From contig JAUIZM010000015.1 in NCBI GenBank assembly GCA_030848705.1, positions 1,612,001-1,676,000 on the forward strand: 64,000 nucleotides of DNA. Reading direction: 5' to 3'. A program made the position numbers and the translations under genes. Every line of letters starts with the position of its first letter. The stretch's first letter is position 1. The stretch is from Heracleum sosnowskyi (Eukaryota > Streptophyta > Magnoliopsida > Apiales > Apiaceae). Below the pieces are notes generated by a model. The model did no database searches and was not told where the DNA came from. It was given only the letters and a program-made list of their open reading frames with translations. This document shows positions 21,901 to 32,082 of the stretch, piece by piece.

Positions 21901-23529
21901 AGAAAACATTAGAGTCAATCATTGATGTGTCTTCTAGACAACTAGGTTATCCACTCCCTGAAGATATTTGTCATGATGGGGTTTTGGAATTTGTTCGCCT
22001 TGCTGTCTTGTTCGATCGTGTTACTGATATAAAGGTTGATATGGGTGGACTTTATTGGAATGTCGACCCGTGGCATGAACATATTAATAAGGAGAATATT
22101 TTGGAGGTATTAGATTCCCAATGGTTAAGTGCATCCAGCCTCGTCTTCTACATTCGGTAATTAAAGTACTCAACAAATTTCACTACTTCGCAAACCAAGT
22201 TTTAATTAAGCTTTTTCGTAATTGTAGGTATTTGTCTGAGGTCTTTTTATCCAAAAATCCTGACCTAGCAGCCAAGTTTTCTTTTGTATCGCCTCATCTT
22301 GTATCACAATTGGTAGATAACTCAGATACAAACTTGGCAAAGTGTTTGTTGGGACATATTGACAAAGACCACCTACTTTTGCTGCCCTATAATGTTTCGT
22401 AAGTTACAACTTTAATGTCCATGTATAGTTTTATTAACTTGTTTGTAATTCCTTCTAAATACAACAAAAAAATACAGGAAACATTGGGTCTTGGTTGCCA
22501 TTAATGCAAAAACAGAGATGATCTACTATATGGATCCAGCTCGGATGACGAATGCTATAAATTACAAGAAAGTGAAAGCGTTTGTAGAAACGTTAGTGAA
22601 TTTTTAAAATGTTATGTATAACTTTAAAATGTAAGATACATGTGGATTGATGATGTGTTACTTACATGTGGGCTATGTTATTTGACTACAGGGCTATGAG
22701 GACTTTCCGGACTCACAATAAGAAGAGCTACACAATGACGACGTTTCAGAGTTTCAGATGGATAAATGTACAGGTGATCAAATTTTTTCATAATCAAATG
22801 ACTTGGGAGGATTATATGATTTAAGTATTATAGGTGATTAAGGTAGCTTGGATGACTTAGTTGAAATTAAAACTTGTGCAATTATAGTCCAATTTTATAT
22901 CCTTGTTGAGGCCATTATTTGGGTCCAGAATTTTCCGTTAAAATACACGATATGAGTGAGATACTAATCTTTCTTTGTATGTAGATTTACTAGTGATTTG
23001 GATATTAACTTACTTTATTAAAAGTGAACAACTGAAATTTTAACAGAATTTAATACATTCAATTTTATTAACTTTGTAGGTATTAATATTTTGTAGTGCC
23101 CCAAGCAAGCTTTGGATGATGGAATCTATTGTGCATAGTATGTTGGATGCTTCATTGAGGACATATTATGTACCGGTGAAACAACTATCAATGTGAATGT
23201 AAGTAGATTCTAATATTTCTAAATGGCTATTTGTAATTCCGAATATATTATGATGGACAAAGTTGGCTGGCTTATGGATATTATTATATGATTTTGATAT
23301 ATTTTGTGAATGTGGAGCTCTTTTTGTGTGAAATAGACTAGTGTTTTGCAATACAATAATATATGTTTGTTTGATTCATGATTATTTGAATCGTTATATT
23401 TTTTTGGTGTACATTTTTCATATTCCCCAAGATTGAAGACCTATCCTCGTGACAAAATGCTTCGTTTCCAGACAAATTGGGCAGGCTACATGTACAACCG
23501 GTTTCTCAAGAACAAACTGTTAATGAAGT
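18936..23529 (+). pseudogene. CACTA second gene: Transposase_24-like plus Ulp1-protease-like, multi-exon, broken
   Basis: Exons inferred from GT..AG borders and protein continuity are 18936-19083, 19178-19336, 19598-19810, 19916-20008, 20796-20924, 21019-21360, 21434-21691, 21825-22156, 22228-22398, 22478-22591, 22692-22773, then worn sequence to 23529. Exons 2-5 (HFIGNYARRNIPITCDDW, FRTRLRNLARD, RLDAWEYARR) resemble the plant Transposase_24 (Ptta/En-Spm) family. Exons 9-10 (LGHIDKDHLLLLPYN, KHWVLVAINAKTEMIYYMDP) resemble an Ulp1/C48 cysteine protease. Around 23096-23150 the expected active-site segment reads with DDG where family members have a Cys-Gly, plus an in-frame TAG, and the exon frame does not join cleanly. 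The catalytic end is therefore judged dead. Exon borders are predictions. Confidence 0.75.
19364..19486 (+). repeat. Three copies of a 27-bp repeat inside a CACTA intron
   Basis: TGGCACAATTAGCATTTCTG plus GATGA occurs three times, near 19364, 19421 and 19459, with unrelated spacers. It lies in the intron between predicted exons 2 and 3. Confidence 0.9.
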
Positions 23530-23811
23530 AGTTATTTTATGTTCTATTTTGGTGGTTGTAATATGTAGTTGCCGTACAATAGTTTTATTATTTACGGTAT
23601 AACAATTTGGAAGACTTTGACTTGTACGTATATACTTATTTAAGGTTTATGAAAGAAGTTGATTTTGGAAATGTATTCATTGTTATGAGGTTTTGGTTTA
23701 GTTTTTACAGGAATACAACAGTGGGGTTTTTTTTATTCTTTTAATTGTATTAATTGTGATTTTTTCTGGGATATATAGTTAAAAAAACTGGGAGAAAATT
23801 TATTAAAAAGG

Positions 23812-24105
23812 TTCCACAGCGTTTCCACAGTTGTTGTGTAAGTATAAAAGATTTGACTTCCATAGCGCTTTTAAAAGAGCCATCCAAGTGATATTATCCG
23901 ATACACATACTAGTTACACAGCGTTTGTATAAGTGCTAAAGAAGTGTTGAACTTGCAGAGCGGTCACTTGAATAGCACGTGCAGAAGCGCTGTCTTAGTA
24001 TATTACTTGGAGAGCGCCAAAACAAGCGTTGTGCAAGCTAGTTGAACTTGCACAGCACTGTCTTGCAAAGCGCTTCAAAGCGCTGTATAAGTTAAAATTT
24101 GAGCG
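23812..24105 (+). repeat. CACTA right subterminal repeats
   Basis: AGCG/CGCT blocks like those at the left end recur (near 23819, 23861, 23920, 23958, 23990, 24013, 24070). They run up to the junction with the direct repeat. The terminal CACTA inverted repeat that should follow is missing. Confidence 0.8.
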
Positions 24106-24257
24106 CATAAATGATAGAGGGATGGCAAGTTTGTAATTTTTCAATAAAGAAGGGCAAACTTGTCATTTCACAGCCATTTTCTTGGCTCAAATTGCCCCTA
24201 GACGGGCTTTAATATATATAAGTAAATATAATAATAGATTTTTTTGTTATAGATAAG

Positions 24258-24919
24258 TGATATGGGTTTAAAAAAACCCTAAAGACATAATTAATATTGC
24301 ATTAATTAAACCTAGATGGTCCATAAATAATGCCCATTAATAAGGCCCGAAACTCTAATTAAATATTAATTTCGTAATTAATATTTGGGCTAGAAGTACA
24401 ACTTGTATTAGGAGACGTCCAATACAGGTTTGTTCTAATACAAGTGGGTTTGTTTCAATACAAGTCTGTTATGATATGGAAACAACTCTTACAAGAATGA
24501 TCTAGAATTAATCCTTATCCACCGTCAAGGATAAGACTTATCCGTCAAGGAAGTGATGATACTTTTCCACCGTCAAGGATAAAATTTATCCTTCAAGGAA
24601 ATCAATATTTATCCACTAGCCTTCTAAACGCCTATATAAAGGTATGACCCTTCATCTCAGAACGACGTTTTAGACTTCATCCTCGAATAAGGACATACAA
24701 GTCACTACGTCCTTGGTGTGCCCCTGGCCCCTGCCACCATAGCCCCGAGGGCAACACCAAGAACTACGTTTTTATTGGCTTGATTCTCTAAACACTAGAG
24801 ATACGTATGCATCTTGTTAGGACCGAGTTAGTCCCCGACAACAAGAGCAACCACCATTAAAGCTCGAAGCTCTTTAATCCTAGCATTGAATTCAAAGATA
24901 TAGTTTTTATTCCATAACA
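24258..24919 (+). repeat. Solo LTR with ATAAG target duplication, copy 2
   Basis: This is the same 662-bp solo LTR as in copy 1, flanked by ATAAG at 24253-24257 and 24920-24924. It differs from copy 1 by scattered substitutions and a 1-bp indel in an A run. Confidence 0.85.
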
Positions 24920-25743
24920 ATAAGTAAGGGTAATTAAGTACAATCACAAAATACCAAAAAACAGGTACTAACAAACACGTACCGTACCGACCAAAATTTT
25001 AATATTTCGTCTATTATAATATAGTATAGATTTATGATACAATTTGTTGTTTTTATTACTAGCTTATAACTCGTATAATGTACGGTTATTTTTTTAATTT
25101 ATAATAATATTAATTAAATATATTATTTTTAATTTAATGATGATTTAGTCATTATTATTAAACTGAAATTACTCCTTTTAAGATTCGAATAAAAAAGAAA
25201 ATTATAAATTTTTATCTTGACAATTCTATTGAACTTAGAAAATCTACACATATTTGGTTTATATTATTAAAATTCACTTTTTAGTATTTGAATATAATTC
25301 TAATAACAATTGAATACACTTTTTAATATAAGATCTAACAGTTTTTGTTTATTTCAAAATCAATCGTCCTTACTAGTTTGACGGTACATGTACCAAAGTT
25401 TTAGATAAGATCTCATGCAACACACGACTCCTTTTTTAATATAAATAAATATATTATTTGTAATTTTTAAATTTTTTTATGTTATTAATTTTTAGACTTT
25501 ATTTATTAGATTTTAGACGCTCAATTGACTATTGAGTTATAAAATCAGGTTTGAACGTTTTACGACACACACAAAACTCATAAAATAATCTTTAATTTAG
25601 TGATGGTTTCATAATTTTTTCCCAATTAAAAATACCTTGAAACTGAAGAAAAAAAAGATGAATTTTTACATTAATATTTCTTATTCAACTTAGGAAATTT
25701 ATTTATATCTAGTTTAAATTATGAAAATACTCTTTTTAGTATT
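24920..25743. repeat. AT-rich repeat units 5' of the LINE, copy 2
   Basis: This is the duplicate of 10658-11482. There is no gene. It contains the same GAATACACTTTTTAATATA and TTTAGTGATG blocks. Confidence 0.55.
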
Positions 25744-28700
25744 CTGGTTCTTATCCCAAAAAAAAAAAGTCCAGTGGGGATGGGTGATTTGCGACCAATT
25801 GCCTTATGCAATGTTTTATATAAAATAATTGGTAAGGTAATGGCTACTCGTTTAAAAACGTTGTTTCCCTTGGTTATTTCTGAAAACCAAAGCGCGTTTA
25901 TGAAAGGTCGATTGATTTCTGATAATGTGTTGATTTCGTTTGAGGTCCTTAATTACCTAAAAAAAGTAGCAAGGTAAAACATGATTTATGGCGTTGAAAT
26001 TAGACTTGAGTAAGGCGCATGACAAGATTGAATGGGAGTTTCTGGAAGCTATTATGAAACAGATGGGTTTTTGTGACAAATGGGCAACGTTGGTGATGGA
26101 ATGTGTTACATCGTTTACATACTCTATAACACACGGGGGGAGAGGTTTTTGGTCAAGTGGTTCCCTCTCGAGGCATTAGGCAAGGGGATCCGCTTTCCCC
26201 TTACCTTTTCATTTTATGTGTTGAGGGACTTTCTTGCTTAATTCGGAAATATGAAAGGGAGAAATGGTTGCACGGGTGTAAGATTGCGCAAGAAGCCCTT
26301 GTTATCTCTCATATGTTTTTTTGCAGATGACAGTTACATTTATTGCAGGGCAACAACGGAAGAGACTAGTCGAGTGTTAGAAATGTTGAAGATCTTCGAG
26401 GGCGCAGCTGGACAAAAGGTGAACCTGGAAAAGTCCTCGGTTTTCTTTAGTAAAAATACGAAGCTTGAGGTTAAAGATAGGTCCTTAACACCTTAGAGAT
26501 GCGGGTGGCGGATGACAATAGCTTATATCTTGGTCTTCCTAGCACGATTGGTCGTAATAAATCCGCTGTCTTTGGGAGTTTGAAAGATAAGATGCGGGTT
26601 CGAATTCAAGGGTGGGATGGACAATGGTTTTCAGGTGCAGGAAAAGAAGTTTTGATAAAAATGGCCTTACAATCCATTCCCACGTACACTATGATTGTAT
26701 TTTTGTTGCCAAATAAAGTGTGTCGGGATATTGAAAGTTTGATTAGTAGCTACTGGTGGAGGTCTTCGAAACAAAATAAGGGGATTCACTGGCGCAGTTG
26801 GGACAAGTTGAGCAAGCATAAAAATAATGGTGGAATGGGTTTAAAAAATATAAGAGATTTCAATCTAGCCATGTTGGGAAGACAAGTTTGGAGGTTACTA
26901 AATTTCGAGAATTCTCTTGTTGGGCGTGTTTTTAAAGCGAAATACTATCCTCACAGTACTTTTTTGGAAGCTATGTTGGAACGCAACCCCAGTTACGTAT
27001 GGAGAAGCATTTTAGAGTCCCAGACATTACTTAAGAGAGGAGCAAGATGGAGGATATGGGATGGTCGAAGCATTTCAGTAATTGATCAACCTTGGCTCGT
27101 AGATTCGCAGAATCCATTCATTACTATGTAACACATAGCGTTGCAGGGGGTGATAGTACATAATTTATTCAAAACAAACACTAGAGAATGGGATGAGGAC
27201 ATCATGAAAGATGTGTGTCCTAAATCCAATCATTGATGATGAGTTAGAAGACACTTTGTTCAATCTGATTCAAGTTTGTTTAAATTAATAAAATGGTAAT
27301 ATGTTTTACAATGGGCTTTATCTATTTAAAGTGTTTAAATTAGATGATCCATATTTTAGAGTAAAGCTTTTTATGGATTATGATGAGATCATAATAATGA
27401 GACCTTAAAGATGATAACTCTAAACTTAAATAGTTTCTGGTCGTAGGATAAATAATTTGTAGTTAATTAATCCGCAAAGATCGGTACATATTATGTTTGC
27501 TTCACTATGAAGGATGTCTGTTCTCATAAGCATTTGTGTGGTGACACTATAGCTAGTATGTAGGTGCTTATTAGGAATAAGTTCACTGAACATGACTCGA
27601 TAAGTTGAACAACTAATGTAGTTCACTCATGTGTCAGTAGTTGTTCATATAGTGATGGTTGTACAACTGTCATTTGACTTGAGATCATCATAGTCATCTT
27701 GTGCACACTGAACTATACTTTGGTTTAGCTCTTAGTCTCGAGGGATAATAATAAGTGCTCTTCTGGGTATAGGAATTTGTACACGAAGATAGTGAATGAT
27801 CAATAAAGGATCGCTTTTAAAGGTTAGTAATCGATTCTTTAATTTTATCCATGAATCATATGCGTTTTTCTGGGTTTTATATATAAATAATTGTTATCCA
27901 TGCTTCCACATATGCAATAAAACCCAACACATCATTGATGACTTATTTGTTGATCGAGACAGAAGGGCAATTTACGACATAGTGTTATGCAGAAATCAGT
28001 ATATAGACACCATGTATTGGCTATTCGAGCAGAGTGGGCACTATACAGTCAAGAGTGAGTATAAATTGATGTAGAGTGTCCATGGCAGGTGGGATGTAAA
28101 TGATGATGCTAAATTATGGAGGGGCCTTTGGAAACTACAAGTCCCTGAGAAAGTGAAAGTATTCTCGTGGAGAGGCCTAAGTAGCTGTCTACCAACAAAA
28201 TGCAATCTGCAAACACGAATGATTCAAACAGATGATGTATGTTCGCTATGCAGAGTTGATAAGGAGACCACAACACATTGTTTTATCCATTGTCTCTTTG
28301 CTAAGAGTTGTTGGAATATAGTATGCCCTGAAGCTAGTTTTGACAGTTCGATGAACTTAACCACGTGGTTCTTGTACGCGATGGAATACCTGAATGAAAA
28401 AATGGCAAAGGTTAGCATGGTTTTGATGGAGCATTTGGAGAGCTCAGAATGACGCAGTTTGGAATAACAGAAACTTGAGAGCAGGTAATGTGGTGACAAC
28501 TGCAATTGCATACCTTACACAGTGGAAAGATGTTCAAAAACTGGGGAAATCTACTCCTCCAATACCAGTTCATTCAACTGGTAGTACTGAACGATGGTCT
28601 AAATTGGAAATTGGATGTGTTAAGGTCAATTGTGATGCCAATATATTCAAAAGATCTAGTCAGTTTGGTGTGGGATGGATAACAAGGGATGATAAAGGAG

Positions 28701-29089
28701 AGCTAGTTTATGTTTTAAAGGTAAGCCAGAGGTTCATCATGTTGAAGCAGCAGGTATACGGGAAACGCTAAGCTGGATCAAAGCCGAGATAGACATAAAT
28801 GAAGGTATCAGTGATCACAACCTTCACCATTGTGGAATCCGATTGTCAAATAATAGTGAATGATGTGCTCAAGCAGGAGAAAATCTATTCGCCCTTTGGT
28901 GGTGTAGTAGATGAGTGTAGGAGCATTCTTGAGTCTTATAACAATATTGATATTGTTTTTGTCAAACGATCTGGGAACAAGGCATCAGATTGGTTAGCTA
29001 GCTCGTCGAGTTCAGATCCAGATTGTATCTTTAGAGGGGAGTATGTTCCTCCTGATCTTAAATGTATTTTGGAAGATGATTTAAAGTAA
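25744..29089 (+). pseudogene. LINE (L1-type) fragment, copy 2, with RNase H, split by a solo LTR
   Basis: The RT half (25744-27204) is as in copy 1. It is interrupted by a 725-bp solo LTR (27205-27929) with CATCA duplications and resumes at 27930: WDEDI before the insert reads straight on into IDDLFVDRDRRA. Then come a zf-RVT region (about 28110-28320, LWRGLWKLQVPEKVKVFSWR, CSLC..TTHCFIHC) and an RNase H of the plant RVT_3 type (28610-29060, VNCDAN, VESDC, GNKASDWLA). Several stops and frameshifts, e.g. near 28072, make it non-functional. The endonuclease domain and a poly(A) tail are not seen, so both ends may be lost or the piece was captured by another element. Confidence 0.9.
27205..27929 (+). 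repeat. Solo LTR (725 bp) inside the LINE
   Basis: The segment begins TGAAAGATG and ends AAAACCCAACA, between CATCA duplications at 27200-27204 and 27930-27934. Removing it gives a continuous LINE reading frame across the site. The orientation is arbitrary because no coding part remains. Confidence 0.85.
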
Positions 29090-30102
29090 TGGAAGCTTAA
29101 CTTGCCTTAAAAAATACACTTTTTAATATTACATCCAACGGTTTTCATCTATCTATTTTAAGATCAAACAAAATAATTTTTAATTTAGTGATGATTTAAC
29201 AATTTTTTTACAATTAAGACTATACCAAAACTAAAAATAGAAGAAAGTGACAAATTTTTACGTAGAGAATTATATTTGATTTAATAAATTTTCATGTATT
29301 TGGTAGGTTTAAATTGGCAAGATATATTTTTAATATAATTCAACTAATAACCAAATACACTTTTTCATATTCGATTCAACGATTCTTATCTATCTATTTA
29401 AAATCTAACTATCCTTATTATTTTTATATGTAATATGAATTTAATATTAGTATTAGTGGAACTAGTTTTTTTATTAAGTTATATTTATTTATAATCCAAA
29501 TACTAATACTTATACTTTGATTTATGTACTTTTTAGATAATAATTTCTATTTTATATGATATAATCTTGACTGTCTATTTTTAAAAACATCAGATCTAAC
29601 GGTTGAGATTGTTTTGGCGGCACTGAGGAGCAGACCAGAATTTTTGATAAGATCTCCCTTACGCTTCTTATAATCAAAAATTTAATTTTGGCTTTAATAC
29701 ATTTTTGTATTATAGATTCATTTGATTTGAAGTATTATGTTTATTTTGATTAAATTATATTTGCAAAGTCTAAATAAAATTTTAAAATATAATAAACTAG
29801 TAGACGATAAAATTTGATGAGTAAATTGTGATTGACATGCATGAAAATATAATAAATACAATAACGTGTGGGTGTTCCCGAACTTGGAGTACAATTAAAT
29901 CATATTTACTCAATCAATATAGTCAGAAAAAAAAAAACTTAATATATAATTGGGTTAGAAAATTAAATAAATTAAGTATGGTTTTATATTTTTTTGGTTA
30001 ACTCAAACCCAACTCGATTTAGAATACAATTTTTGTTCAGTAACTTAAATGTATACATAAGTTGTACTTTTATATTTTTGGATGTATAATTATGTCTTAT
30101 GC

Positions 30103-30103
<1 letters not shown>
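29090..30103. other. AT-rich region downstream of the LINE
   Basis: No gene is seen. Blocks such as AATACACTTTTT and GATTTAACAATTTTTTTAC repeat at about 29110-29230 and 29350-29400 and match the region upstream of the LINE. The LINE thus lies between two parts of the same older repeat. Confidence 0.5.

Positions 30104-30157
<54 letters not shown>
30104..30157. repeat. (TA)n microsatellite
   Basis: An uninterrupted TA dinucleotide run of about 54 bp ends against ACTAGCCTATAACCCG. Confidence 0.95.
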
Positions 30158-30158
<1 letters not shown>

Positions 30159-31386
30159 TAGCCTATAACCCGTGCAAGGCACGGGTCTTAAAAATAATAA
30201 ACTAAAAAATTTAATGTGAGTGGAAAATATTAAAATAAAAGTAAAAATTAATATGATAAATTATAAAATGAGAAACTTAAATATTTATTGGAACATAAAA
30301 AAAAATACAAATAAGACCGATGAAGATAAATGAGGTATTATTAATATTATTTTATAATAAAATAATATTAATAATAAGGATAGATAGAAAATCTAACATG
30401 TTTTAATTAAAAAAAATAATTGATCGTGATATTTTTAGAAGTGTTTTAATTATATTAATTGTATTTATTAAAAAAATACGTTGACATGTTAAAATAAGTA
30501 AGTTTTTTTAATAAGGACAAATAGAAAAGTTAACATGTTTTAATTAAAAAAAAGTAACTGCATGTAATATTTTTAGATGTGTTTTAATTATATTAATTTT
30601 ATGTGTTAAAAAAATACGTTCATTTGTTAAAATATGTAAGTTTTTTTAAATAATTAAAAGTATTAAAATATGTTTTAAAATACATAAGTTGCACTTGATA
30701 TTTTTGGAAAAAAGAGATTTTAATGATAACAAATATGAAAGGTAATATATTTTAATTTAAAGGTAATTGCCCGTGATATTTTTGGAAAAAAAAGAAGATT
30801 TTGTTAGAAAAAAATGTTTTAACTATAAAAGGTAATCAGCTAGTTACTATTTTTATATTATTTTATTATTTATTAAATAGAGTATTAAAATAGGTTTTAA
30901 AATAAATAAGTAAGGATTGCACCTCATATTTTTGGAAAACATAGATTTTAGTAATAATAAATATAAAAGGTAATATGTTTTAATTTAAAGATAATTGTAA
31001 TGATATTTTTGGAAAAGGAGTAGATTTTGTTAGAAAAAAAAATATTTTAATAATAAAAGTCAATCATCTAGTTACTATTTTGGTAACTTGACAATAATAT
31101 AATTTCATTAAAGATTTGATTTGTAGTACTTTCGTTATTCTAAAAATTATATTTGTAGTAGTGTATCTAAATTTAAACAAATTAGATCATCCATTTCTAT
31201 TTTTTTGATTAGATTTCAATATTATTTGATTTTTATGTAGTAAAATATAGTGAAATATTAATGTAGAATAAAACTTTCCCGAATTTTGATTATATTATTA
31301 ATTTATTAATTAGAAAAAGTACCAAAAACCAAAAACTAACCGTTAACCGAAAACCAAAACTTTCAATGTTTCGGCTTTAATAATAT
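30155..31386. mobile_element. Possible Helitron-like or other non-coding repeat
   Basis: The segment opens with ACTAGCCTATAACCCGTGCA, containing an 8-bp hairpin (ACCCGTGC, loop AAG, GCACGGGT, 30168-30186) of a kind found at many plant Helitron-type ends. It contains diverged tandem units: two of about 133 bp (30381-30645, ACATGTTTTAATT, AAAAAAATACGTT) and two of about 230 bp (30650-31080, ATATTTTTGGAAAA, GATTTTGTTAGAAAAAAA). It ends near CGGCTTTAATAATATAGTAT, similar to 10735-10752. No helicase gene or clear CTRR end was found. Confidence 0.35.
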
Positions 31387-31387
31387 A

Positions 31388-31432
<45 letters not shown>
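31387..31432. repeat. (TA)n tract, insertion site of element B
   Basis: A TA run continues on the far side of element B at 43469-43481. The 5-bp duplication ATATA (31428-31432 and 43469-43473) lies inside it, so the duplication cannot be told apart from the microsatellite itself. Confidence 0.9.
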
Positions 31433-31436
<4 letters not shown>

Positions 31437-32032
31437 AGATCAGAATTCAATGATCGTCAGAAGCTAGACTCAACTGATCAGGATTGCTGACGTCATCAGT
31501 ATTGCATGGTCATCAGTATTTGATCAAGCGTCAGTATCTTATTGATCATCAGGATTCCTACTCAGACTACGATCAGGTTTGATCATCAGGACTTGAAGCT
31601 GATCAGGATTCCTACTTCGAGTTATATTTGGAGTCTAGATAAACATGGAAGTTTGTTCCTGGTTTGTAGAATGCAGCTATCGATTAAAGATATGTTTCTA
31701 TCTTTGTTATGATTAGGACTTATCTTGTTATTGATAGAGAAGCTGTGTGCACTATATAAACACAGTTTTGGTTTCGATTTATGTATTCATTCGAGAGAGA
31801 ACATAATCGAAGAGAAGCTCTTAAGAACAGAATTTCTTGAGAGAGTTTTTGTAAGCTAGCAGCTCTTAAGAACATCAGAATTTCTTAAGAGAGTTTGTAA
31901 CAGTTTTATATCAAAGTTAATAAAGCTGTTATTGTTATTGTTATTGATCTTTCATATTTGTGTTATATAAAGTCGAGAATCTTATACAATTGTATTCAAC
32001 CCCCTTCTACAATTGTTATTTACTGGGCAACA
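31433..32032 (+). repeat. 5' LTR of element B (600 bp)
   Basis: TGTTAGATC...GGGCAACA. The first 190 bp carry about 8 copies of ATCAGGATT/ATCAGTATT, all in one orientation (near 31478, 31497, 31512, 31530, 31549, 31572, 31587, 31610). The TATA box TATATAAA is at 31753-31760, and a C-rich stretch lies near 32000. Confidence 0.97.
31753..31760 (+). promoter_or_regulatory. LTR TATA box (element B)
   Basis: TATATAAA lies in CACTATATAAACACAG, 280 bp before the LTR end and about 130 bp after the motif array. It is a good match to a plant core promoter. Confidence 0.7.
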
Positions 32033-32034
32033 AT

Positions 32035-32046
32035 TGGTATAAGAGC
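32035..32046 (+). promoter_or_regulatory. Primer binding site (initiator tRNA-Met type), element B
   Basis: TGGTATAAGAGC starts 2 bases after the LTR. It matches the usual TGGTATCAGAGC complement of the initiator tRNA-Met 3' end with one mismatch. Confidence 0.85.
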
Positions 32047-32082
32047 AAACTGATTTAATTCTGAATCAGATACGATCTAAAG

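Larger units (their letters stand above)
13441..24105 (+). mobile_element. CACTA (En/Spm) DNA transposon, 3' end missing
   Basis: The left terminus is CACTACTACAAAT at 13441-13453. It is followed by short AGCG/CGCT subterminal repeats, a transposase gene, a multi-exon second gene and a right subterminal repeat region. The right terminal inverted repeat is absent: at 24106 the sequence switches to the start of the direct repeat at an 11-bp shared string. Without the 3' TIR this copy cannot be mobilised as a unit. The empty site is visible at 27702/27703 in copy 2 of the repeat. Confidence 0.93.
24106..27702 (+). repeat. Direct repeat, copy 2 (3.6 kb)
   Basis: This is the second copy of 9843-13440. 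It starts at the shared string CATAAATGATA. It continues past 27702 into the uninterrupted remainder of the solo LTR and LINE. It therefore shows the arrangement that existed before the CACTA element inserted. Confidence 0.95.
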
